Shown here piece by piece: positions 42,957-53,301 of a stretch of 64,000 nt of DNA. Made by a program: the position numbers and the translations under genes. Position 1 is the first letter of the stretch. Each line of letters begins with the position of its first letter. Under the pieces are notes generated by a model. That model worked only from the letters and a program-made list of their open reading frames with translations. It did not search any database and was not told where the DNA came from. The stretch is from Cylindrotheca closterium. Its lineage: Eukaryota > Bacillariophyta > Bacillariophyceae > Bacillariales > Bacillariaceae. The DNA lies in assembly GCA_933822405.4 (NCBI GenBank), contig CAKOGP040001714.1, positions 124,001 to 188,000 of the forward strand, given 5' to 3'.

Positions 42957-43323
42957 TAGAAGAGGCTGGAGGCAGGGAATGAAGATCTGGAATGCGATGG
43001 CTAGCTATTTTAATAGCATGGTAGCAAGAGGGACAAATGAAGACACGAGGTAACGCTCATCGCGACTCAACAAACAGGGAATATCCCAATCTGTCAAGCC
43101 GGGATAACATCGCTGTGAAATACGAGTCGTTCGCTCAAAACGCACCGCACGCTCAACACCATTATTGGGCGAATGATGATCCAAAAACTGCCACGATAAT
43201 GCCGAAGACTCGCAAAGCTTTGGGTGCAATGCGTTTCGTCCTGGCCATACAATGATGATGGCAGAACAAAAAATCTAATAGACACGACAACGGAGGTAGT
43301 ATTCTAAATCTCAGAACCATTTC
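42957..43323. other. Convergent spacer, no gene
   Basis: Between the 3' ends of the surface-protein gene and the minus-strand membrane-protein gene. No supported frame or repeat. Confidence 0.3.
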
Positions 43324-44334
43324 TTAGTGTGACATAACATTGGAAGAGGAGTAGTTGACTCCCATTCCAGCGCACAACATGAAAACGACGAGGGCGGCAA
43401 TCCAATAACCGTATCGGATGGGGACAATGTCGCGGAATCCAAGCGTGAACATGAAGGCGACAATCTGGGAGGAAAGTAACGTCAAGAGTAAATACTCGAC
43501 CGTCACCACCGAGTCGTTCCAATGCATCCAATTTGATGATAATTGATGATAAACGTCCACCCCAAAACCAATTGACATTGGCACGACGAATACCCAAGTA
43601 TTTCCATTGTCAAATGACCCTCGAGGAAAGAAGAACCACAAGTAGTACATGCAAAGTCCCTTGGCAAACCACGATTGCCAATCCTCTGATAGCTGTCGCC
43701 GCTCTCCTGGTAATAATATTATTTTGAACAGTTCATTGGCGAGCCGCAGATCCAAATACCCCACAATGGCAACGGTCCGACGAAAAGCCTCCTTGTGTGG
43801 AGGAATAATCCTCCATCGTTTTGAAATGACGGTCGATTTGGGGACCTGCTTGAGCATTGGAATGGCACTGATCGCCAAGGCTGCCGTGGAAAGAATTGCC
43901 AAGCTGACCGATAGAATTGTGGTAAGATCCAAGGTTGTTGTGGCCGTTGTTGTCTTAACCATGTAGAGGGCCCATAGCACTGATGGGAGTGAGAAGATCC
44001 CGAGCATACCATGTGTTCTTTGAAAGCGTAACTTTCCCAATCCGTAGGAACTTCTCTTTTCCAATTTTCTTGTTCTTGAAGAAGATTGGACTGAGGGTGA
44101 GTTCTTGAAGCTCGAGGAGGAGTCTCTGAATGTAATGGAAGGCATCATGGTCGTCGTGGTTGTGGTATCTTTTTGACGACAACGACGTCGTCCAAAACGA
44201 AGCACACTGGATGTCGTCTCCATAGAGATTGAACAATCACGTTGATGATGTTTTGAATCAGCCGACCATATCATTTTCTGGGAACCTGTTGGTGGGATGT
44301 ACTTGCACTGCAATAATGAAAGAATGAATAGCAT
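43324..44334 (-). CDS. Unrecognised multi-span membrane protein
   Basis: 336 residues from ATG at 44332-44334; other ATGs at 44274 and 44223 are possible starts, and the N-terminal 100 residues are basic and Ser/Thr-rich (possibly a leader). About five or six hydrophobic segments: GIFSLPSVLWALYMV, LTTILSVSLAILSTAALAI, GLCMYYLWFFFP, TWVFVVPMSIGFGVDVYH, YLLLTLLSSQIVAFMFTLGF and WIAALVVFMLCAGMGV. Between spans is a conserved-looking basic loop, RRTVAIVGYLDLRLANELF. I do not recognise a family. Confidence 0.65.
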   Translation of the reverse strand: MLFILSLLQCKYIPPTGSQKMIWSADSKHHQRDCSISMETTSSVLRFGRRRCRQKDTTTTTTMMPSITFRDSSSSFKNSPSVQSSSRTRKLEKRSSYGLGKLRFQRTHGMLGIFSLPSVLWALYMVKTTTATTTLDLTTILSVSLAILSTAALAISAIPMLKQVPKSTVISKRWRIIPPHKEAFRRTVAIVGYLDLRLANELFKIILLPGERRQLSEDWQSWFAKGLCMYYLWFFFPRGSFDNGNTWVFVVPMSIGFGVDVYHQLSSNWMHWNDSVVTVEYLLLTLLSSQIVAFMFTLGFRDIVPIRYGYWIAALVVFMLCAGMGVNYSSSNVMSH

Positions 44335-44651
44335 TCGTTGAATGAATACAGTATGATGGGAAAAGTGATGATGGATGAGTGAGTCAGTGATTAGAAAATA
44401 GCGTACGTCATTTTGGTCGATTTTGTGACATCTTGTGGGACAAAATCATGTAGCCGGCCAACTTCCTGGAACGGCCGGGAAATAGAAATTTAGCATACAA
44501 TTCTTTAGAGTAAATATTGATTTTCCCGGCCGTCCCTGTTTGAAACAACCATCTTCAATCTAAAATACAGTAAAAGATATTCAGGAGCTCATATTGAATA
44601 TTATTATAATATCATTGACATACCTGGACATTTTGCAATAGTGCCTCAAGC
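44335..44651. promoter_or_regulatory. Divergent spacer with 12-base inverted repeat
   Basis: Presumed shared promoter region for the membrane protein (minus) and the DUF5710/SAP-like gene (plus). ACGGCCGGGAAA at 44471-44482 and its complement TTTCCCGGCCGT at 44522-44533 form arms separated by 39 bases. The GC-rich arms stand out in an AT-rich spacer. They could be a protein-binding pair or a hairpin. Confidence 0.45.
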
Positions 44652-47600
44652 ATGTACTTTCTTGACTGTCCATTTGAAGAGAAGGATAAAGTAAAGGCAC
44701 TAGGAGCCAAGTGGAACGGCGGCCAAAGAAGCTGGTATGTGCCTGTGGAACTCTACAGTCAAATCGCAATCTTCAATTCATGGACACCAAAAGGAAGAAT
44801 CTTTTTGCAAGTTCCTTACAAAGACAAGGATGCGGCTAAAGCAAATGGTGCTCGATGGGATGCTACCGTCAAATCGTGGTACTGCATTAAGCTATCACCC
44901 AAATTGAAGCAATGGGCAAGTATTGGAGCACCATCAAAACAACAACCTGTCCCTGCTTCACCCAGTATCCGAACACCATCACCGGCAAAATCAAAAGCGA
45001 AGACATCCGCGCAACGTGGAAATGCGGAACAAGCATCACGCATACAAATATCAGATATCTTGACCGTGAGTCAGCTTCAGGATGAGTGCCGGCACCGTGG
45101 CATTAAGGGATTGTCTGGGAAAAGCAAGACTTGGCTCTTGGATCAACTGGGTGTCGGTACCGTTTGGCTAAGTCATCCATCGTCATCCATCACCAAGACT
45201 GGTACTCCTGCAAAGGCAAAGAAAAGTCCAGCAGGATCCTCTTCGAGCAAAACTACTGGCAAACCCAAAGCAAAAGCAGCTTTGACCGAGAAGGTCGCAA
45301 AGAAGAAAGCACCAACGCCGACCAAGAGATCTGCTCCTGCTGAAAATCCGATCACAATTGCATCATCTTTCGACTGGTCTCAGGCCCCACGCATCACCAG
45401 TAAGCTGACCATTCCGCAACTATCGTATGAACTCTTGACGCGAGATCCATCGGCGAAGGGATTGTCCAGCAAATCCAAGTCTTGGTTCCTGTCCAAACTA
45501 GGTGAAAACTCGGTATGGACGACAAGCCAGGACTTTTCCAGTCAGACGCTTACCAATGCTCCTGTCGTTACTGATACTCTCACCAAAGGGCAATTGATGT
45601 ATGAAATTATGGCAAGAATGCCGGGAACCAAAGGGCTGTCCTCCAAGAGTAAGGACGACCTATTGACAATGGTGGCTGTCGGCAGTATTTGGACGACCGG
45701 AGCCGTGACAACCAATGCCGCTGGTAAAGCTCCCCCAGCAAAACGAGCCAAGAAAGAGAAAACGACATCAACACGTACGTAACACTTTTTGTTGTCATTT
45801 GGTTTCCAATGCAACTAATTCGCTAATGCAGCAGTGATGTGAAGAATCCCAAAAAGAATCGACTCCAATACATGTACCGTTGGCATCTTTGAAGACTATA
45901 GCGCCTGATAGGAGTGCTTCATCAAATGCTGTAGATCGCGTGAAAGTACCGTCGCCAACTGCTCCCTCAGTGAATGCCCAAGTGCAAGTCAAGACGTCGG
46001 CTTCCCCAAAACGGACGGGAGTAAAAGCAAAGCCACCAGGGGCAAATGGTTCAATACATGATCCGATTCGTCTGGATACTAGTATTTCTCCTGATAGGGT
46101 CGCCTCTTCCAAAGCAACTCGCTGGCCCATCGCTTCTTCGGCGCAAGCACTGCAACCTATTTCTCCAATAGTGCCAGTCACATCATCATCGTCTTCAACA
46201 GTAGTGCAGTCTGTTGCGAGAAAGACGGCGGCTACCAATAAGAAAAAGGCAACTGTTTTTCCGAAACCAGATGATCAATCTGTCGTCAGCAAGAACATGA
46301 CAGCGGCGCAGCTGCTCCATGAGATTAAATACAGAAATCCGAACGCAACAGGCCTTTCCGGAAAGAACAAAGGTTGGTTGGTTGCAGAGCTTGGAGATGG
46401 AACTCCTGTTCTTGGTGTGAAAGCAGATGCTGAAGCCAAGGCTTTGCACGTCTATAAGGTTTCCTTCGTTTCACATCTTCTGGCTGATTCCAGCCTACTT
46501 CGGGCCCCGCGTAACAATGGACTATATGTGAATCGGACTAGAGCGGACATTGGCACATGCGTATGCGATGTAGCGCATCCTTTAGTCTGTTCCAAGAGAC
46601 CTTATCGTTCGAGCGAGCTCCACGACTATGACATCTGTAAGGCTTGTTTTGACATTGAATCGCTACCAGAGCACGAGCGCGAGAAAAAAATCGCCGACAT
46701 TGAAGAGAGGTACCAGAAAGTAGAACTCGAACGCCAACGGGAATGGGCGAAGCAACAACATGAAGAGGAAGCTCGTTGGAGAAAAGAAACAGAGAGAAGA
46801 GAGAAGCAACGGAGAGAAGCGGAAGCCCGTTGGAGAAAGGAAGAAGAGGAAAGGGAACGGGAGAGGGATCTTGCTCACGAGGAGGATTTGCGACGATTCA
46901 CGGCAAATATCAAAAAACCAAGTAAGGCCAATACTGACAAAAACCGCAAGAAGAAATTCACAATTTGGGCCAAAGAGACGCACCCGAGCTGTGATATACC
47001 TGAGAATCCAGAGTTTGACTCTTCGTTTGAATCGTTGACTGACGCAAACCTTCGTGTGGAATATTTGTTCTACTACCGCAATCCTTTAGAGGAGGAAAAG
47101 GACGACATCTATACCAAGGAAGATAAGCTTCTGAACAAACAATTTCGCTATTTGATGACTGATAACGATCACGGGCAGACGTATTCTGTTTCGACTATGC
47201 CTAGTGCCGATTTCGATGCTGTGGCTTCTCTTCAAGGATTCCATGGTGACCGCCCTGCATGGTCCCGTGAACAAGAACTCGAAGCCTATCTTCAACAAGA
47301 CAGTTTTCCAGCCTTTATCCGGAACCCACCCAAGCAAAACTTGTCACAAAACAAGAAACTCCGGTATACTGTCTGGACTTCCGATGGATATGATAACGAC
47401 AGATGGCACTCGTATGAAGGCCCTCCCGATAAGGCATTTGATTCTTCGTTTACAAGCCTTGAGCACGCAAACCAAAGAGCAGAATTTGTTTTTTATTTTA
47501 AAAATCCTTGGGGTCTTGGACTCGACGAGATGGATCCTGCCGAGACTGATGGCACGACCAAGACTGGCTTTCGATTCCTTCAGTGTTGCCCAGATGACAG

Positions 47601-47661
47601 TTCACGTTGGACCGTATCAGTGATTCCATCTTCAGCATTTCCTTTCATGAACATGATGTAA
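44652..47661 (+). CDS. DUF5710 / SAP-like repeat / ZZ-like multidomain protein
   Basis: Proposed exons 44652-45774 and 45845-47661, phase-1 junction, 979 residues. Residues 1-90: two DUF5710-like units (DKVKALGAKWNGGQRSWYVP, DAAKANGARWDATVKSWYC). Then four SAP-like helical repeats of the form LTxxQLxxExxxRxxxxKGLSxKSKxxLLxxL; three are in exon 1 and one in exon 2, which supports one gene. A ZZ-like zinc finger follows (CVCDVAHPLVC...YDICKACF), then a Glu/Arg coiled coil (ERQREWAKQQHEEEARWRK). Two C-terminal modules come last, each with FTIW/YTVW, FDSSF.SL..AN.R.E..FY. and a P-S-A-D/A-F end. SAP-like units suggest DNA or chromatin binding (inference). Two nearer AG sites would add an early stop. 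Confidence 0.72.
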
Positions 47662-47847
47662 TGTAAGAAGAAACTCTGTAAACAACAGTGCAAAGGATCT
47701 CAGATTTGGATCCGACAATACTCGTCATCACATATCACAAGGTTGGATTTTTCGCAAAATAATGTACAGTAAGCGGGAAGGTACAGTAGGTATATCATGT
47801 AACCATTAAAAGTCTATTGTTAGATTAGGACTCCTCGGTGGCCATCA

Positions 47848-48525
47848 TCATAGCATCACCACTATAGATGCCACGAGCATGATTACAAATAGTCCTTGAG
47901 ACTCGGCGGACGACGCAAATTTGGTGGAATTCCCAATTTCGTCCGATGGAGCCGAGGGTGCTTGCATCGGAGAAGCTGTGGACATGATATCGCATGCTTC
48001 TGGTGCATCATGGGCTTTGGATGACTCTTCTCTTCCGGTCTCCACGAACAAGCTAACAACCTCCGTGTGCGCCTCGATCAGAGATTGGCCACAGTCTGTG
48101 GATGCACTCAACTCCACTTGAACACCATTGCTCAAGTTACTGATCTCGACAGACATTTCTTCGTGATGCTCCACCAAGGAAACGAAGAATGGGTCCCAGC
48201 TGCGAACATCCATGCTCTCGTCAACTCTGGCCTTCATCTCGGCCACATGGACTTGTAACCATCCTGCAACTTGCGCGTCGTCTGAAAAGGTCTTTGTCGT
48301 AATGGACCCATCGTCATTATGAGTGACTTCACGATCAATCATGGAATGGCTATCAAGAAGCTCTTGAACATATATCTCATTGTCTTGTCCACCACCGCCA
48401 GGACCACCACCATTTCCACTTTGCTTCTCTTGCAGAGACCGAATGTAGGGACAGCCTTGTGATGGCGCAATGGTAACAGCAGCTGTTACAAGGATCAATA
48501 GTAAGGAAAAGCGAGGTTTAATCAT
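47848..48525 (-). CDS. Secreted, probably GPI-anchored protein (paralogue A)
   Basis: 225 residues from ATG 48523-48525. Signal peptide (SLLLILVTAAVTIAPSQG), a short Gly-rich linker (GGGPGGGG), then a conserved core: YVQELLDSHSMIDREV, DDGSITTKTFSDD, SWDPFF, SNLSNGVQVELSAS and CGQSLIEAHTEVVSLFVETG. It ends in a Ser/Pro/Thr stalk and the hydrophobic tail GLFVIMLVASIVVML, the form of a GPI attachment signal. No family recognised. The paralogue at 53995-54603 shares the core and part of the upstream sequence but not the tail. Confidence 0.8.
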   Translation of the reverse strand: MIKPRFSLLLILVTAAVTIAPSQGCPYIRSLQEKQSGNGGGPGGGGQDNEIYVQELLDSHSMIDREVTHNDDGSITTKTFSDDAQVAGWLQVHVAEMKARVDESMDVRSWDPFFVSLVEHHEEMSVEISNLSNGVQVELSASTDCGQSLIEAHTEVVSLFVETGREESSKAHDAPEACDIMSTASPMQAPSAPSDEIGNSTKFASSAESQGLFVIMLVASIVVML

Positions 48526-48949
48526 ATTTGGATGTCGTCAGTTTGTAATTGAAAAAGTGAAAGTGATTTTTTATGATGTTGGAATGCTAGAGTTTTGTGA
48601 GATCAATCTTGTGAAAGTGCTTGAGTTCGCATTCGTTCCTTTTTCACCGATTTGTCACGTTGATCTAAGCATTTTTGGATTCCTCTAGTTAATTTTCAAA
48701 AGAAGTAGCGTATCCATTCATAGAGTTCGGAGAAACTTCTAGAGAAAAGCCTCTCCTACTGTGTTCAATGGCCGTGTGATTTCTCAGTTTAGCATCATCC
48801 TCACATAATACCATTGAGTTCCATTCTCATTTTAATTCCGGCTTCGCATCAGATGGTACTGTGATGCGGGCATGATGTCAAATTAAATCGTATAGCGGAC
48901 AAATAATCAATAGCCACAAACCCTCTTACTTCTAAAAATAATCAGCATC
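48526..48949. promoter_or_regulatory. Divergent spacer sharing blocks with the paralogue's upstream region
   Basis: GATCAATCTTGTGAAA (48601-48616) and a 23-base block at 48642-48664 (TTTCACCGATTTG...) recur upstream of the gene at 53995-54603 (54698-54713 and 54797-54819). They are the parts of the promoter or leader retained since duplication. The rest shows nothing. Confidence 0.5.
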
Positions 48950-49435
48950 ATGGGCAACTGCATCGCAAGATCACCAAAGGTCCAACAAAACCGTAGTAGT
49001 GCTGGCAAAGAAGTGATGATGTCGAACATCACAGTGCACCTGCCAGAAAACGCCACTTCGCTTTCGGCAACAGCAGTAGTCCGAAGTAGTGACCTGCTCC
49101 ATATTGCTGAGCCCTCCGATGGATCATTTGTTACCCTATACCCTGCTTTGGAATTCTCGTGCCAAAGACTGCCGAATAATAATGATAACAACACCACAAT
49201 GGATCCTGCTGCCTCCTCAACAGCACAAAAGTCACCAGTAGGGAAGACACCACCACGGCCCACAAATGTCAGGCAGTGTAATGATGATGGCAGTATTACT
49301 GCAACCAAAACCTTGCTCCTCAGGCACTCGCATTCGCATTCCGAGAAAAGGTCTTCAAGTGGTCCCTTAACCGCGGATGCTGCAAATACCTCCTATTCGA
49401 GGCCAGTTCCTCGGATGTGTGCTCGAGAGGCATGA
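48950..49435 (+). CDS. Small protein with possible N-myristoylation/palmitoylation start
   Basis: 161 residues, single exon. It begins MGNCIARSPK: Gly2 with Ser/Ala-type positions after it fits an N-myristoylation signal, and Cys4 could be palmitoylated, so a membrane-associated cytosolic protein is likely (inference). The rest is Ser/Thr/Asn-rich without a known domain (PENATSLSATAVV, KTLLLRHSHSHSEKRSSS). Convergent with the next gene. Reality as a gene rests on the ATG context and the N-terminal motif only. Confidence 0.5.
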   Translation: MGNCIARSPKVQQNRSSAGKEVMMSNITVHLPENATSLSATAVVRSSDLLHIAEPSDGSFVTLYPALEFSCQRLPNNNDNNTTMDPAASSTAQKSPVGKTPPRPTNVRQCNDDGSITATKTLLLRHSHSHSEKRSSSGPLTADAANTSYSRPVPRMCAREA

Positions 49436-49620
49436 CGATGAGCTCATAACGACGCTTGCAAGTCCTTTGAACGTTTCAGCGTACACGTTTTGCACAAATA
49501 AACGCTATGCAGAAAAAGACAAGAAAATAGAGTAATAAATGGTAGAAGGATGGGTAGTAATAGTTTTGGCAAAACAGAAGACATTACTCTTATTATGCAT
49601 CGATACTGGTTACATGTCGC

Positions 49621-51372
49621 TTATTCTCGTATCTGTCTTTGTCGCCGTACCTTGATTTTGCTGAGGATTTTGTTCCACCGTGATTCTTGAACATTTGTTT
49701 TCATTTGTCCATTCGCTATGCTGGAACTCTGGGCTGGTATCCTTTGTCGTGAACGGAAGAGGGGCCATCCTTTGTATTTGGTAGTTTCCTCCTTTGAGAT
49801 TGATAGATTCGGTGTAAACGTTTTAGTTGGGAAGACAACGTGCCATTGGGTAAGCAAGAGCAGCACCATAGTCAACAAGAGTGCTACCTTTGCAAAGGAA
49901 AGGATTTTCTGTCGTTGTGTTGAAGAATTATTCGAGGTTGACTGAGTCTTTGATTGCTTTCCTGCCACTGTCATCGTTGCTTCCTTAGGTGATTCGACGA
50001 CTTTCTTCCCCATGGATGATCTGGTAACAGTCTTGGCTTGGGTGTGACCGGGATGGAAGTCTTCGCAGTTCACGTCGGACCAGTCTTCTTCAAATTCCAA
50101 CCTCGCAATTCGAGGCAGCCATTTGTCCGAATCTAGTATAGGGACTTTGTAGCTTTCTGCAACCCACAGAATCATGTTCTCTCTAAAGTCTTCCCAAGAC
50201 TCTTGCTTCTGCTTTTGCTCGTCGTTACCTATTAAAGACTCAGCTTCTTTTGGTGGGGGTATCCAAAGGGCATGAGTTGCTTCCATCATTTCCAGTGTAA
50301 TCTTGCCTCCCATCGCAACAATCATATCCACAAGTTTGTCATTCTGCTCATAAAAGTCATCGTTCAAAAGGAATATGGACGCACCCGACAGTCGGTCGTC
50401 CAGTGTGGATGCTGTGTCGGAAATTTGCGCTTGTTCTAGTGCTTCTGCTGTGCTATGTTCAACCACTTCTTCTTCGACATGATCGCAATAGTCTGGTGAT
50501 TCTGGATATCGATGTATTTGATCCGGATTTGTAACCACGGATGTGACTTCGCTCAGACAATTAGGCATTTGAACCAGACTGCCAAACGAAGATGAATCAT
50601 CACCGTTCTCATGATTTTCATATTGCATTTGCCTCTCCATCGACCACGGGGATGGCAAATAGTCATGATGTGACATTTCCGACGTTGCCTCGGTAAGGCT
50701 TTGTGTAGTGCTATTTTGTGCCTCAATGGGAATGACGTTGAAGGATGCACTGCCAAAGGAAAGGGATGAAGAATCAAATGTTGTCTCAAGGTTTGGAGTA
50801 TCCTTGTCATCTTTGTTCGGTTCCTCCTTCTTTTCAATATCCTGTCGCGCAGGTGAAGATGTCATCTGAAAGATTCGATCTTGGACGCTTTTGAACGTCT
50901 GGGATGGTGGTATAGATTGTTGGTGCTTGGGATTCTTGTCTCCTATTGGATCACTGTCCAAATCCTTCGCTCCTTGTTGCTCTTGTTGCTTGTCTTGTTG
51001 CTGAAGTTCAGACACAATCCGGTTCAGATCATAGCACCGATGATAATATCGCTGCCAAAAGTCTTCATACGACACAATCTTTTTGGGAACCAGCATTTCG
51101 AAATGGACCTTGAGAATTGGATGCTCTTCCATTTCTTTCTCATTCTTAGCCTTCTGCTCAGGCGTCACGACAGGTTGGTTGAATTCTTCGAGAAAGGATT
51201 TCAGTTCGTCTTCAGGAGACGAAGAGGGCGGTTTTAATGAAGCCGTTTGCGATGCTGCTGGTAAAGTCGATAAAGGTGATGATATCGGAAGGGGTTCGGT
51301 AAACGTGCTGGACTGGTTCCGTCGACGTTCTTGTTCACACAAGGCTCGAGTTCGTATGGTTGTGAAATACAT
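49621..51372 (-). CDS. BRCT-like domain protein with a membrane segment
   Basis: 583 residues from ATG 51370-51372; the frame upstream starts only with TTG. The first 300 residues are Glu/Gln/Ser-rich, with a block HFEMLVPKKIVSYEDFWQRYY near residue 100 that is BSD-like in form (FW.RYY). Residues about 330-430 read GASIFLLNDDFYEQNDKLVD, then MGGKITLEMMEATHALWI, then YKVPILDSDKWLPRI, a BRCT-like order (GG turn, TH, W). A hydrophobic segment VALLLTMVLLLLTQWHVVF lies near 495-513, followed by a basic 70-residue tail. BRCT domains bind phosphopeptides in DNA repair, so a membrane span is unusual. Assignment by eye only. Confidence 0.6.
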   Translation of the reverse strand: MYFTTIRTRALCEQERRRNQSSTFTEPLPISSPLSTLPAASQTASLKPPSSSPEDELKSFLEEFNQPVVTPEQKAKNEKEMEEHPILKVHFEMLVPKKIVSYEDFWQRYYHRCYDLNRIVSELQQQDKQQEQQGAKDLDSDPIGDKNPKHQQSIPPSQTFKSVQDRIFQMTSSPARQDIEKKEEPNKDDKDTPNLETTFDSSSLSFGSASFNVIPIEAQNSTTQSLTEATSEMSHHDYLPSPWSMERQMQYENHENGDDSSSFGSLVQMPNCLSEVTSVVTNPDQIHRYPESPDYCDHVEEEVVEHSTAEALEQAQISDTASTLDDRLSGASIFLLNDDFYEQNDKLVDMIVAMGGKITLEMMEATHALWIPPPKEAESLIGNDEQKQKQESWEDFRENMILWVAESYKVPILDSDKWLPRIARLEFEEDWSDVNCEDFHPGHTQAKTVTRSSMGKKVVESPKEATMTVAGKQSKTQSTSNNSSTQRQKILSFAKVALLLTMVLLLLTQWHVVFPTKTFTPNLSISKEETTKYKGWPLFRSRQRIPAQSSSIANGQMKTNVQESRWNKILSKIKVRRQRQIRE

Positions 51373-51713
51373 TTTGCACTGATTCAAGACAAGATGCAGC
51401 TTGAAAGCAAGATTCAGTTGTCCCTAGTCGTGTACTTCTGCTGGAGGAGCTTCAAATGAATCCTTTGTCTTTGTTCCCTCGGAGAAGAATTTCATGGGAG
51501 TATTTTCAATTTGGCAAAAACTGAAAACGAAAAATCTGAATGACGCGTGTGTCCGCGGGATTGATTATAGATATCATATATTCGATTCCATCGACTGAAA
51601 TCAATCAAGTCGTACAGTAAAAAAAAAGTACAACAATCTCCCATATATACTAGAAACTAAGGACGTAGAGTAAGTGATGTAATATTGGACTGCGAACTGT
51701 GTCATCCAATCCT
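51373..51713. other. Spacer, no gene
   Basis: Between two minus-strand genes. A short A run at about 51620. No supported frame. Confidence 0.3.
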
Positions 51714-53301
51714 CTATTTATTCTTCCGAAACGTTCTAAAGAGTTGACTGACCTTCTTCCTCGCTTCAGAAGAATCAATTTCAACCCACTTTCCAGGCCC
51801 AGTTGGTTCAAAGAATCGGATCCCCTTGGCACCAAGTTCCTGAGTCAATTCAACTGTTCTCTTTTTTCTTGCTGTCCTGGGTAGCATATCGTACTCAACA
51901 CTGTGCTTCTCGAGAAACTCTCGAAATTTGATGTTGCCTGGCCATAATTGAGTAATCCGTCCTCGTCCCAAAAGTATATCGTTCTCAGTAGGCTTGTCCG
52001 ATGGCTGCACCGCAAATGGCACGCACCAATTCCCTACAGCCGCATGACCGATATGATCAATAGGCTCTCTCGTTGATGGTATGAAGGGAGTCTTGTCTTC
52101 TTGCGTCAGTATCAGCTTAGGCGCATGGCCTGTTGAACACGAGGTGCCCTCGATTAGTACAGCGCGCTGGTACTGTTTGTAGAACCATGTTAAGACGACA
52201 TCATCACGAATACTCCCATCAGGATCCACGGGGAAAATATCCGTCGGAATTCCGTGGCTTCGAAGCGCATACTGGAGCTCCATTATACTGCCGACATGAA
52301 TTCGGCTTCGCACTTTGGAATATACTGGCAGAGTCTTCACTATCGATCCCAGAAAAGAGTTGCTGGGGGAAAACTTGCCTTCCTGTGCTAAAAGACAGAA
52401 ATGCATTGCAGAGTAGCGGAAGGGAAATGATGAAGTGACATTTGACAGCGTCCGAATGAATTTCATTCCGGGCATCACAAACTCCTCTCCAGTTCTTGAA
52501 GCATTATGATACACGGTCACTACCCCCTTCGTTTGCACTACTGGATCCGGAAGAAGGATAACCATCCACAGAATGTATGCCGCCCGAATCTGAGAGGTAT
52601 ATCAAGAGAAAATGTGAGCAACTTGAGACAGTTGATTAGCAAGATACTCAAGGTAAATATGGCTATCATCGTACCAGATTTTCAGCTTTGAATCTACCCA
52701 GCATACTACCAAACCAATGTATGACAGTTCGTCCAGCTCGGTCTCTGCCTTCCTGGATATAGCAAAAACCAGACAAGAGACATGCCTTGTCTTCTTCATT
52801 CAAGTCATCTAGAGTGATTTCTCGAGCAATCTTGTCGTTCCCAAAGTACGCTGCCTTGTGCTGCAGAAAGTTCATCATTTGACGAACAGATTTTCCAACA
52901 TGGTGTATGTTGGCTCTCAAAAACTTTAGTCGAAACGAAGGATCTTCGACATAAGTTCTGTCTTGAGTCATGGCAATTTCGTAGAAAATATTGTGTTCCT
53001 TCTTCACTATCTCTTCAAACTCGGCAAGAGATATCCGTACCATTTCCGGGGTCTCCTTCATTTCCTCGCCTACGCAGTGAATATCATCAAATGCCTGAGC
53101 TCTTTCTTGCACGGATAGTTTGCTCAGTTCAGATGCAACTATTTCTTCCGTTGGCTGCATGGCCGATGATCGCCCGTTGTAATTGTAAGTTTTACGATTC
53201 AGGGTGACAGGAGCAGTACAACTATCAGTTTCACGCTGCTGTTGATGGTCGCCTTGGCGTGGTCGGCAATACCATTCGTGGTGCTGACTAGACGATGCCA
53301 T
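51714..53301 (-). CDS. CRAL-TRIO-like protein with one DUF6824 domain
   Basis: Exons 53301-52675 and 52589-51714, phase-0 junction giving FKAENLIRAAYILWMVILLP, 500 residues. Start at ATG 53299-53301 (MASSSQHHEWYC), since the longer frame begins with GTG. Residues about 85-330 are CRAL-TRIO-like: FRLKFLRANIHHVGKSVRQM, then GRDRAGRTVIHWFGSMLGRF, then VTVYHNASRTGE, and FPFRYSAMHFCLL. Residues about 405-500 form one DUF6824 unit (NDILLGRGRITQLWPGNIKF...KWVEIDSSEARKKVSQLFRTF). The architecture parallels the gene at 16087-17961, which has two DUF6824 units and no intron. Probable lipid-binding regulator; DUF6824 function is unknown. Confidence 0.8.

Noticed and set aside
45880..47661. A separate gene downstream of the DUF5710 frame
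   Set aside because: The frame starts with TTG, its first Met lies at the fourth SAP-like repeat, and a phase-matched intron joins it to the upstream frame. Kept as one gene, with the alternative noted.
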